From: Pseudeuparius sepicola | Lineage: Eukaryota; Arthropoda; Insecta; Coleoptera; Anthribidae | NCBI GenBank assembly: GCA_963920635.1 | Contig: OY987301.1 | Location: forward strand, 53,946,560 to 54,010,559 | DNA: 64,000 nucleotides | Direction of reading: 5' to 3' | In this document: one piece after another, positions 41,680 to 52,289 of the stretch | Numbering within the stretch: the stretch's first letter is position 1 | Layout of the letters: each line of letters starts with the position of its first letter | The notes under the pieces: generated by a model | What the model saw: only the letters and a program-made list of their open reading frames with translations | Told to the model about the DNA's origin: nothing | The model's database searches: none | Made by a program: the position numbers and the translations under genes

Positions 41680-43095
41680 TGGGTTTCCAACAACGCTGAA
41701 CAAGAAACCGGCATTAATTTTCCTCTAAAAGATCCCTAATAGTACTTCTCGAAATTTCAGCACTAAAAGACCGTCCCAACAAAAAAGTTTATGAAAATCA
41801 AGCTATAAATAAAAATTTTAGGAGGGTGGTCAGTTTGGCAATAAAAATTTTGAAACTCCCTGTAGAGCTACGGCAAAGAAAATTGGTACGTTTGGGTTTC
41901 GAACAATGCTGAATAAGAATCTGGCATTAATTTTCCTCTAAAAATCCGTAATAGTACTTTTCGAAATTTCAGCACACAAACACCGTCTCAGTGGGCCATG
42001 AATTTAACGTACGAGGCACCTGAATTATGCATTTAATGCCATTTTTAAAGCTCTACCCAACAAAAAAAAAGTTTATGAAAATCGAGCTATAAATAAAAAT
42101 TTTACGGGGGTGGTCAGCCCTTAAGTGTGGCAATAAAAATTTTGAAACTCCCTGTAAAGCTACGGCAATGCAAATTGGTACGTTTGGGTTTCGAACAATG
42201 CTGAATAAGAATCTGGCATTCATTTTCCTCTAAAAAAATCCCTAATAGTACTTCTCGAAATTTCAGCACTAAAACAACGTCTCAGTGGGCCATGACTTTA
42301 ACGCACGAGGCACCTGAATTATGTGTTTGATGCCATTTTTGAAGCTCTAGCCAACAAAAAAATGTTTATGAAAATCGAGCTATAAATAAAAATTTTACAG
42401 GGGTGGTCAGTCCTTAAGTGGGACACACTGTATGTCAAATTTGAGATTAATGAAAAAAATTTCCGAAAAATGGTCTTATTTAACCGAATTTCGAAAAAAG
42501 TCATAAGAAAAATATGTTTCTTTCGCAATTGTATACCCATATGCAAAATTTCAAGACCCTACTAGAATATGAAAATCGTTTCATATTTTGCCCTTTGTTG
42601 GATATTATTGGACATAATATTTTAAATTTTCTAGATATTTCTGATCAGATCAGCATGACAGAAATATTTGTGTGTTTTTACAACCATTTACTATACAAAG
42701 AAGTTTGTAAATCGAATTTATGTGTTTATCTGTAAAAATTAAATCAGTTTTGCACCAAGCGTGCTTCTTCAACAAGCCCTCATTTTAATTTTTTGCAAAA
42801 AAAGGAAAAGAAAGATATTTAGACCGTAAACGAAGTATTGTGCAGTATGTATTCAGTCAATGAGTTTTCAAATATGAAAATCGTAGTAGGCTCTTAAAAT
42901 TTTGCACAGGGGTATAAAATTGCGAAAGAAACAGATTTTTCAAATTTGACATATAAAAAGACAACGTAACAACGTTTTATTATGTAAATTTTGGTTCTAG
43001 AACAAGCAAAACCTGATGCCGCAAACAAATTTTCCGTAAGTTATTTACTAAAAGTTTTTCCCATATGGTGGAGACTTTTTGGCGGGCACTGTATA

Positions 43096-43408
43096 TTAAA
43101 CAATCCTCATCGTATGCTTCTCCAGAGATGGATGCGTCCAAAACTGCGAGTGTCGAAGAAGTGGTCTCAATTGTTCAAGTATGTGCAGCAATTGCTTAGG
43201 ACTTGCATGTCTCAATAGAGATTCTGTAGGTAATCATCGACGACGATTTAAATGATGATTCTCAAGTGGACGAAGAACACGAAGATTTGTTTCCTCTCAC
43301 CAGCCCGAGTGGACTATTTGGTGCTGACTGATAACACAATTACCTAAAACTTATAACCTTTTGTATCATTTTGATTTCCCTCCAATTTTTTCAATATAGA
43401 TTGTTTAA
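43096..43408. mobile_element. 313-bp MITE, TA target duplication
   Basis: The ends are TTAAACAATC and GATTGTTTAA, flanked by TA. The matching places in other Y copies (about 16310 and 22968) read straight through, so this is an insertion. It holds frame remnants (SVEEVV, VDEEHEDLFPLTSP) of unknown origin. The mirrored copy is at 47432-47742. Confidence 0.75.
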
Positions 43409-44109
43409 TATATTTTCTTGTTTTTCACATGAGCTTCCTATTCATGACTTTCTCATTTGTACAAGCTAAGGACAAATTAGATATGTGAATGATGTGACAT
43501 AAAAGAACGAATGAAAATCAGAACGCTATAATGAAGGAGGGCAAAAAGTGAGTACAAATTAATTAAGGCTACTAACTTGTATTGGACATATTTACAGTCA
43601 TATACTTATGAGGTTATGTTGTGACAAAAAATAACAATCTATGGGTGTAATATGTATATATATGCATAGATATATCTATATATATTCTACATACATTATT
43701 CAGTTACTAATTTATACTGTAACCATTTTAAGTTTTTTCAACAAAAACTACGTGAAATAAAAACAAAGAAATCTTTACCCCTCCATATCATGGAAACCGT
43801 TCACTTTACCATAATTCTGTATGTAACAATTATTGTTCGGAATTTAATGTATATCATTTGCGTATAGGATGACGTTTGCGCTAAACCTCATAGTTTACTA
43901 TATATTCACGCAACACTGTGAAAAATAAGAATTTCCTGCCCTTCTCACCTCCTCCCCCCGAAACCCGACGCTGGTGGTGGTGTAACTTTTTAGTACTAAA
44001 TCTTAGGAGGGTATGGAATTATTTCGCGCTAGAAAGAACTTTTTTTTATGTTTTGGGTTTTGGCCCAATTTTACTGTACTACATTCCAAAACCAGAATTA
44101 AATATGTAG

Positions 44110-44411
44110 GTACAGGATTGAAAACAATGAACCAACATGTACAGGGGTGCACGAAATGTACTTTTGTGTCATAGAATCAGCAATCGGTAACTACTTCTGC
44201 ACTTTCGTAGGGATACAGGGTGGATTTTGGCGTCTTCTTCGCTGCCGCCAAAGACGAAGAGCTAGGTTGCGGAGGGCCGCCAGACCCGGAGTGCGTACCT
44301 TGGGTCTCTTTCTGAAAAATGTGACGCTCGATACGACCGGGATACGTAATCTAGAGATTCTTGAAGCGGCCGCAACTTCTCTGTGGCCGTTATAGATAGA
44401 GCTGTACTCTA
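44110..44411 (+). other. GC-rich block at inner edge of the inverted pair
   Basis: Mirrored at 46431-46730. It is more GC-rich than the rest of the region (CGCTGCCGCCAAAGACGAAG, GCGGAGGGCCGCCAGACC). The open frames on both strands have non-ATG starts and match nothing I know. Confidence 0.5.
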
Positions 44412-44478
44412 TTTCAACAATCACAGACCAAACTCGTTGCCTTGGTTACCAACTTTATTGTTTAGCCTTCAAAAATCA

Positions 44479-44914
44479 CAAATAACCTTGTAAGATTACT
44501 GTCACTGTCCAAGAATATTCTTTCTGCTCCAAAATTCGCACAAAATCGCTTTCTAACCTTTCACTTCCCTTAGGCCCAATTCCTAGGGCTTATATATTCA
44601 AAAGGAAGACTGGAGAATAATCTAGAATATTCTTGGCCAATGATAGTTCACAAATCAAAGTTCTAGCAAATTTTATAGAAAGTTATGGAAGCTCTACAAA
44701 TAACCTTGTAAGATTACTGTCACTGTCCAAGAATATTCTTTCTGCTCCAAAATTCGCACAAAATCGCTTTCTAACCTTTCACTTCCCTTAGGCCCAATTC
44801 CCAGGGCTTATATATTCAAAAGGAAGACTGGAGAATAATCTAGAATATTCTTGGCCAATGATAGTTCACAAATCAAAGTTCTAGCAAATTTTATAGAAAG
44901 TTATGGAAGCTTTA
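44479..44914 (-). repeat. 218-bp tandem duplication carrying heat-shock-like promoters
   Basis: Two nearly identical 218-bp units (44479-44696 and 44697-44914). Read on the minus strand, each contains ATTGG (CCAAT box), then the contiguous pentamers AGAAT ATTCT AGATT ATTCT, then TATATAAG about 30 bp later, then a second AGAATATTCT near the 3' end. No intact gene follows on the minus strand. Confidence 0.9.
44590..44645 (-). promoter_or_regulatory. heat-shock-element promoter, copy 1
   Basis: The HSE palindrome AGAATATTCT lies at 44624-44633 and the TATA string at 44591-44598 (plus coordinates, read on minus). The alternating nGAAn/nTTCn pentamers fit heat shock factor trimers with one mismatch. 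The second copy is centred at 44842-44851. Confidence 0.5.
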
Positions 44915-45399
44915 CAGGGAAAACAATGAAAACTAAAGGAAAATGGGGCCCTGGGGGCCTCAGGCCAACAAAGGTGTGACGGAAAATGACTCTAAATTAA
45001 TTACAAAAATTATAAAACCGTAAGTAGAATACCCAAACTTAAAATTTATCTGCTAAATCTTTGAGTAGGTTAGAAAACCGTGCAGACATATCCATTGAAA
45101 GCTGATATAATAACTTTAGAGGCATTTTTCGTTACAGAGCGTTGCCGTTTGTTTTGATTATAAGCAGATTGGAAGAGGAGAAAAATGGACGACGAAATTT
45201 GTCCATGGCTACCTCGAACAACTGCTAATTTTTTGCCTTTAGAGACAGAAGATTCGGGTCCCTTTTGTTGGTTTGCCCGGGTTAAATGATTGTGAAATGC
45301 GAAAAAGAAAATTCCATGGACTGCTCGATTTCCCCGGAAAACGCAACTTTTATATGCGTCCAGATTGAAAGACGGGACAAATTGCGTCAGGTGCAGAAG

Positions 45400-46332
45400 G
45401 TCGAATGACGTTGCGCCGAAAAATTTTCGTTTCCATAGCCCACCCCGATCCTTCGGAGGTGAGAACTTTCTCCTTGGTGGAGATAGAGACTTCCATTTTT
45501 TTTGATCGGCCCCAAATGCCAAGGGGAAAATTATCGAAAAGAAATTTTTTTCCACCGCACGCTCGGTTTACACTTTTGTTAGGCGAGATAAAAACTTCGC
45601 TTCTGCTGCTATGGAATGTGCACAGGAAATAAAGGAAACCGACGTGACAAAAATTTTCCCCGCCTACTTGGTTTTAGAGAAAATACGCGCAACTTCTTCA
45701 TTTTCGAAGATAGGAAAAAAAGGAAAAGCGCATGCTCACTTTCTCGAAACACCCTGTATATTTCACCTGAAAAAATTTTTCGTCCCCCTACTGCATTTTC
45801 GAGGAAACGCGCGCAAATTTTTCGATTTCAAAGGTAGAAACTTGGATCCTTCGGTGATGTAAAGGGCACGCCAAAGTAAATTAAAGTTACTTGCAACAAT
45901 TTTTTTCCAACCTACTTGATTTTCAAGGAAAACGTTAAAACAGATTCCGGGGACTTAGCCGTTTTTTGAGAGGAATTTTTTTCAGAACCTTCAGGTATAC
46001 AAGACTTTTACACTTTCAAAATGATGGGTAACCTACATTCAGGTGAGGTTTCTATGTCAGGGGTGTTGCCTGCAAAGGAAATTATCTAGAGGTTACGATT
46101 AGACGACAATATGAGACTTGGAAAGGTGTACCTGGTGTCGTAATGAGAATTTTTGCGCTTTGAAACTGGACGATGGGCAGAATTCGCCTTCACGTTACTG
46201 CCAAGCAAAAGAGCCTTTGAGGTTATAGACATTTCAAACTGGGAATGAGTACCGGGTGTCTCTTTCTTGGAAATATGATTGGCGAAACAACGCGGAATTT
46301 AAGGATACATTTCGGAGGTGAATAACTTTTTT
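45400..46332 (+). repeat. X array, segment 1
   Basis: Part of a ~870-bp tandem repeat family recognised by ACACCCTGTATATTT, CCTACTTGATTTTCAAG, GACTTTTACACTTTCAAAATG and GGTGTTGCCTGCAAAGG. It breaks off at AATAACTTTTTT (46321-46332) and resumes at the same string at 49703. The 161-codon minus frame at 45070-45555 runs partly through it and is not a gene. Confidence 0.75.
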
Positions 46333-49300
46333 GAAAAGGGAAAGAAGTGTATTTCCGTGCAAATAATTTAATTAAAAATCATGGTAAAGCGCTTTCGGCT
46401 GTTAAGCCATCCTCAGTACCACTTGTCAAGAGTACAGCTCTATCTATAACGGCCACAGAGAAGTTGCGGCCGCTTCAAGAATCTCTAGATTACGTATCCC
46501 GGTCGTATCGAGCGTCACATTTTTCAGAAAGAGACCCAAGGTACGCACTCCGGGTCTGGCGGCCCTCCGCAACCTAGCTCTTCGTCTTTGGCGGCAGCGA
46601 AGAAGACGCCAAAATCCACCCTGTATCCCTACGAAAGTGCAGAAGTAGTTACCGATTGCTGATTCTATGACACAAAAGTACATTTCGTGCACCCCTGTAC
46701 ATGTTGGTTCATTGTTTTCAATCCTGTACCTACATATTTAATTCTGGTTTTGGAATGTAGTACAGTAAAATTGGGCCAAAACCCAAACATAAAAAAAAGT
46801 TCTTTCTAGCGCGAAATAATTCCATACCCTCCTAAGAGTTAGTACTAAAAAGTTACACCACCACCAGCGTCGGGTTTTGGGGGGAGGAGGTGAGAAGGGC
46901 AGGAAATTCTTATTTTTCACAGTTTTGCGTGAATATATAGTAAACTATGAGGTTTAGCGCAAACGTCATCCTATACGCAAATGATATACATTAAATTCCG
47001 AACAATAATTGTTACATACAGAATTATGGTAAAGTGAACGGTTTCCATGATATGGAGGGGTAAAGATTTCTTTGTTTTTATTTCACGTAGTTTTTGTTGA
47101 AAAAACTTAAAATGGTTACAGTATAAATTAGTAACTGAATAATGTATGTAGAATATATATAGATATATCTATGCATATATACATACATATTACACCCATA
47201 GATTGTTATTTTTTGTCACAACATAACCTCATAAGTATATGACTGTAAATATGTTCAATACAAGTTAGTAGCCTTAATTAATTTGTACTCACTTTTTGCC
47301 CTCCTTCATTATAGCGTTCTGATTTTCATTCGTTCTTTTATGTCACATCATTCACATATCTAATTTGTCCTTAGCTTGTAAAAATGAGAAAGTCATGAAT
47401 AGGAAGCTCATGTGAAAAACAAGAAAATATATTAAACAATCTATATTGAAAAAATTGGAGGGAAATCAAAATGATACAAAAGGTTATAAGTTTTAGGTAA
47501 TTGTGTTATCAGTCAGCACCAAATAGTCCACTCGGGCTGGTGAGAGGAAACAAATCTTCGTGTTCTTCGTCCACTTGAGAATCATCATTTAAATCGTCGT
47601 CGATGATTACCTACAGAATCTCTATTGAGACATGCAAGTCCTAAGCAATTGCTGCACATACTTGAACAATTGAGACCACTTCTTCGACACTCAGTTTTGG
47701 ACGCATCCATCTCTGGAGAAGCATACGATGAGGATTGTTTAATATACAGTGCCCGCCAAAAAGTCTGCACCATATGGGAAAAACTTTTAGTAAATAACTT
47801 ACGGAAAATTTGTTTGCGGCATCAGGTTTTGCTTGTTCTAGAACCAAAATTTACATAATAAAATGTTGTTACGCTGTCTTTTTATATGTCAAATTTGAAA
47901 AATCTGTTTCTTTCGCAATTTTATACCCCTGTGCAAAATTTTAAGAGCCTACTACGATTTTCATATTTGAAAACTCATTGACTGAATACATACTGCACAA
48001 TACTTCGTTTACGGTCTAAATATCTTTCTTTTCCTTTTTTTGCAAAAAATTAAAATGAGGGCTTGTTGAAGAAGCACGCTTGGTGCAAAACTGATTTAAT
48101 TTTTACAGATAAACACATAAATTCGATTTACAAACTTCTTTGTATAGTAAATGGTTGTAAAAACACACAAATATTTCTGTCATGCTGATCTGATCAGAAA
48201 TATCTAGAAAATTTAAAATATTATGTCCAATAATATCCAACAAAGGGCAAAATATGAAACGATTTTCATATTTTAGTAGGGTCTTGAAATTTTGCATATG
48301 GGTATACAATTGCGAAAGAAACATATTTTTCTTATGACTTTTTTCGAAATTCGGTTAAATAAGACCATTTTTCGGAAATTTTTTTCATTAATGTCAAATT
48401 TGACATACAGTGTGTCCCACTTAAGGACTGACCACCCCTGTAAAATTTTTATTTATAGCTCGATTTTCATAAACATTTTTTTGTTGGATAGAGCTTCAAA
48501 AATGGCATCAAACACATAATTCAGGTGCCTCGTGCGTTAAAGTCATGGCCCACTGAGACGTTGTTTTAGTGCTGAAATTTCGAGAAGTACTATTAGGGAT
48601 TTTTTTAGAGGAAAACGAATGCCAGATTCTTATTCAGCATTGTTCGAAACCCAAACGTACCAATTTGCATTGCCGTAGCTCTACAGGGAGTTTCAAAATT
48701 TTTATTGCCACACTTAAGGGCTGACCACCCCCGTAAAATTTTTATTTATAGCTCGATTTTCATAAACTTTTTTTTTGTTGGGTAGAGCTTTAAAAATGGC
48801 ATTAAATGCATAATTCAGGTGCCTCGTACGTTAAATTCATGGCCCACTGAGACGGTGTTTGTGTGCTGAAATTTCGAAAAGTACTATTACGGATTTTTAG
48901 AGGAAAATTAATGCCAGATTCTTATTCAGCATTGTTCGAAACCCAAACGTACCAATTTTCTTTGCCGTAGCTCTACAGGGAGTTTCAAAATTTTTATTGC
49001 CAAACTGACCACCCTCCTAAAATTTTTATTTATAGCTTGATTTTCATAAACTTTTTTGTTGGGACGGTCTTTTAGTGCTGAAATTTCGAGAAGTACTATT
49101 AGGGATCTTTTAGAGGAAAATTTGCATTACCATAGCTCTACAGGGTGTTTAAAAAAAATTAAAATGAAAAGTAAGGTTCCAAACAAAAACGTACTAATTT
49201 GTAATTAATTTTCTTAATTTCTGGTAAGTTGGTCACTAAAATATTAGCGAATAAAATTTTTATTTACTTTAATATCATCAAATACATGAATAAACAACAC

Positions 49301-49664
49301 AACATAACATAAACTCAAATTTCAGTCATTTCAATTAGTCCTCCATTTTCTAATGCAAATTGGTACGTTTGGGTTTCCAACAACGTTGAATAAAAATGTA
49401 GCAATAATTTTCCTCTAAAAAAGTCCCTAATAGTTCTTCTCGAAATTTCAGCACTAAAACTTCGTCTCAGTGGGCCATGAATATAACGCACAAGGCACCT
49501 GAATTATGCATTTAATGCCATTATTAAAGCTCTATCCAACAAAAAAAAGTTTATGAAATCGGGCCACTTGACAAGTGGTACTGAGGATGGCTTAACAGCC
49601 GAAAGCGCTTTACCATGATTTTTAATTAAATTATTTGCACGGAAATACACTTCTTTCCCTTTTC
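46333..49664 (-). mobile_element. 3.3-kb insertion with 98-bp inverted ends carrying inverted Y/flank copy
   Basis: 46333-46430 and 49567-49664 are perfect or near-perfect 98-bp inverted repeats (GAAAAGGGAAAGAAGTG ... CACTTGTCAAG). Between them, 46431-49562 is an inverted copy of 23449-23902 plus 41674-44411, that is, the Y region without the Polinton. The flanks repeat AATAACTTTTTT (46321-46332 and 49703-49714), as expected for an insertion into the X array. The frames at 46347-48519 are mirrored chance frames. Confidence 0.65.
47432..47742. mobile_element. 311-bp MITE, inverted copy
   Basis: Same element as 43096-43408, carried along in the inverted copy. Its presence in both arms dates the MITE before the inverted duplication, while the Polinton came after. 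Confidence 0.75.
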
Positions 49665-49702
49665 ATCTATATATACGTGCACACAGACCCGCACTCCTTT
49701 GT

Positions 49703-50247
49703 AATAACTTTTTTATTAGTAGAGATAGAGACTACGTTTATTTTGTTCGACGTCAAATGCGAGGAAAATTTTCCATGGTCTTTGACGATTTTTTGGTGTA
49801 TAACTTTTTATTAGTGGAGATAAAGACTTACTTTTTTCTACCCCAAATGCCGAGGGGAAAATTATCGAGATAAATTTTTCTTATGACACGCTCAGTTTCC
49901 GCAGAACAGACACAACTCTTTTGTTTAGCGAATTAAAAATTTCGTTTCTGTTGGTATGGAATGAGTACGGGAAAGGAAGGAAAGCGATGTGAAAAAATTT
50001 TCCCCCGCTTACTTGGTTTTCGAGAAAATACGCGCAACTTTTTTATTTTCGGAGATAGGAAAAATCGGAAAAGTGCACGCTCACTTTCTCGAAACACCCT
50101 GTATATTTTACCCGAAAAAAAATTTACGTCCACCTACTGGATTTTCGAGAAAACGCGTGCAACATTTTCGTTTCCAAAGGTAGAAACTTGATTCCATCTT
50201 GGATACAAAGGGTACAAGAAAGTTAATAAAAGTTACTTGGAACAATT
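49703..50247 (+). repeat. X array, segment 2
   Basis: Continues segment 1: GTAGAGATAGAGACT, CCCCAAATGCCGAGG, TTTGTTTAGCGAATTAAAAA, ACACCCTGTATATTTTACCC, AGTTACTTGGAACAATT. It is broken at AATT by the next DNA element. The overlapping frames at 49933-50191 are repeat-derived. Confidence 0.75.
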
Positions 50248-50551
50248 CGCGGGCTCATGGGTCATAAGTATCAAAACTCACTTTTCCAGAAAAATGAGTT
50301 TAAAGTTTTGTGTACTCTGTAAAATCAGCAAGCACAATATTTTTTACCAAACATATTGCGTTCTAGGGCACTTGTCATACTTTTTGAAGTAGGCTGTCCA
50401 AAAAATTTGAAAATTGCGGACATTTGAAAAAAAAACGAAAAATATGACTTATGCGCTTCAAAACAAAACAAAAATTTTGACTTAAATCTTTTTACACAGA
50501 GAACAAAACACAACTAGGTTGAATAGGTTTTTATTAAACAAGTATTAAGTA

Positions 50552-51349
50552 CAGGGTGTCCCAGTTAACGTGATAAACCCGATTTTCTCTGTAATTTTAA
50601 AGATAAATTTATGGTTCAAAAACTAAACTTGTGTAGAATTTTCCGAGGAATTCGTATACGACGTCATGCAGGGTGGCGTTAAAAAGTTATTTAAAAAATA
50701 CCCTTTTCCAAAAAATTATGAAGATGGATTTGAATACGGAATATTAGCAATGAGTATACAGGGAGTAAAAAAAGTGTTTATTTTTATTTTCTGACTTTCG
50801 GTTTGACCGGAAGTGAGCACCACTAAGCTAGATTTTTAAGACACACTGTATATTTTGGGTTTTTTTTGGTTCCTTTTATTCTCCTAGCAGCAAATTTTTA
50901 TTTTTTGATAAATTTGGTCAAATATGATAAATTCACATCTTTGCATGGAATGCTAAAAATATATTGTTAGTGGTAACTATATTATAAAACTATATATCGT
51001 TGCAATTGGGAGAAGAAAGGGAACCTAAAAAACTCAAAGTGTACAGGGTGTCTCAAAAATCTGACCAAGTGATGATCACTTCCGCTCAAACCGGAAGTCA
51101 TAAATGAAAACCGACACCTTTTTGTTACTTCCCGCATTCTCATTACTAATATTTCGTGTTAATATCCTACTTCACAATTTTTTTAAAGTGATATTTCTAG
51201 GATAACTTTTTAACAACACCCTGTATATTAAGTTTGACTTATATTTTAATTCTTCGGAAAAGTCTACACAAGTCTGGTTTTGAACCATCAATTTATCTTT
51301 AAAATTACCGAGAAAATCACGTTTATCACGTTAACTGGGTCACCGTCTG
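50552..51349. mobile_element. 798-bp foldback MITE nested in the 1.5-kb element
   Basis: Ends of about 290 bp are inverted (CAGGGTGTCCCAGTTAACGT ... ACGTTAACTGGGTCACCGTCTG) and are flanked by TA (50550-50551 and 51350-51351), as for Tc1/mariner-type elements. Internal strings ACCGGAAGT and TAAAAAGTTATTT pair across the middle. Confidence 0.7.
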
Positions 51350-51451
51350 TACGTTATTTTAACACTATTACAGCATCTGCTTCGTCACTTGAGCCACCGC
51401 TATTGGGATAGGTATCAGCCATATCGGAGTCAACTTTTAAATACGTGTTTA

Positions 51452-51545
51452 TGTAAAATGTTCTAAGTCAGACTTAGAACCTCGAGCACAAAAATATAAA
51501 CACTTTAGACCGATTAGCTCTAAGTCTGACATAGAACATTTTACA
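51452..51545. repeat. 27-bp-arm hairpin
   Basis: TGTAAAATGTTCTAAGTC (51452 on) pairs with its complement ending at 51545, with a ~40-bp loop. The arm itself contains the palindromic TCTAAGTCAGACTTAGA. Confidence 0.75.
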
Positions 51546-51772
51546 CATACATTATAAATATTCAGCTGCTCTTTATGTGAATATGTCGGACATAATTCAT
51601 TTTTCCCATGCGTATGAGCTAAAATTTAACTTAAATCTTTACACACAACAGAATAGTTTCTATAATATGTAGTATACGTTGTAAACCGTTTTCCCATGCT
51701 AGGAATTGACTTATGTGAAGATACTGTTGACTTATTTTGACCAAAAAATGACCTTTTACCCATGCGCCCGCG

Positions 51773-51910
51773 AATTTTTTCCAGCCTACTTGATTTTCAA
51801 GAAAAACGGTAAAACAGATTCCCGGACTTAGCCGGTTTTTTGAGAGGATTTTTTTTAGAACCCTCAGGTATACAAGACTTTTACACTTTCAAAATGATAG
51901 CTAACCAATG
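51773..51910 (+). repeat. X array, tail segment
   Basis: Resumes after the 1.5-kb element with CCAGCCTACTTGATTTTCAAG and ends after GACTTTTACACTTTCAAAATG. From 51911 to 52289 I see no gene or recognisable repeat. Confidence 0.7.
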
Positions 51911-52289
51911 ACGTCAAAACCTATAGACGTGGTGCCCCATTGTTAAAATGCCCTTTATTTTGACTCCAAGATTAAATATATCCATACTACTCTAAAAACA
52001 TACTACAAATAAAGACAGAAAGTCAACCATCAACCAACTATACACCCGGTGATTCCCGGTTAGTGTTCCTCCAGAATCACACTTAGATATCGCATGTTTT
52101 TTCTTGTTTGGGGGCGCCGGAAGCATCGGAACCTCACCTGAACACTCGGGGGATGGTCTAACGACGCCAGCCTCCGAGCCCAGAGTCGAAATAAGTTCGC
52201 TACGGCTCGACAAAAAGGGGCAATTTCTGACAATCTCGCGACATTTTCGGAATAATTTAATGGAGCGCTTAGATTGTGATTAGTTCTGG

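Larger units (their letters stand above)
22283..44089 (+). mobile_element. element Y with long TIRs, split by the Polinton
   Basis: 22283-22970 and 43413-44089 are inverted copies of about 680 bp, starting AGTACAGTAAAA and including GGCCAAACCC, TTTCTAGCGCGAAATAG and CACCACCACCAGCGTCGGG. The interior, once the Polinton (23903-41673) and a 313-bp MITE are set aside, is about 2.6 kb of ~270-bp modules with CAGTGTGTCCCACTTAAGG and ACAGGGAGTTTC starts. I find no transposase. Further partial copies lie at 15630-17953 and, inverted, at 46738-49562. Confidence 0.65.
50248..51772. mobile_element. 1.5-kb non-autonomous DNA transposon, AATT target duplication
   Basis: The ends are CGCGGGCTCATGGGT and, complemented, CGCGGGCGCATGGGT, flanked by AATT on both sides (50244-50247 and 51773-51776). 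The X array continues on the far side. The interior holds a foldback MITE and a hairpin but no transposase. A 4-bp duplication would fit several DNA transposon superfamilies and I do not assign one. Confidence 0.7.

Noticed and set aside
44191..44424. Arg-rich 77-aa frame just downstream of the heat-shock-like promoter
   Set aside because: GTG start, overlapping frames on the opposite strand, and a mirrored copy at 46444; it looks like GC-rich chance coding.
45070..45555. 161-aa minus-strand frame, long for the region
   Set aside because: It runs through X-array repeat sequence, and the other X copies do not keep the frame.
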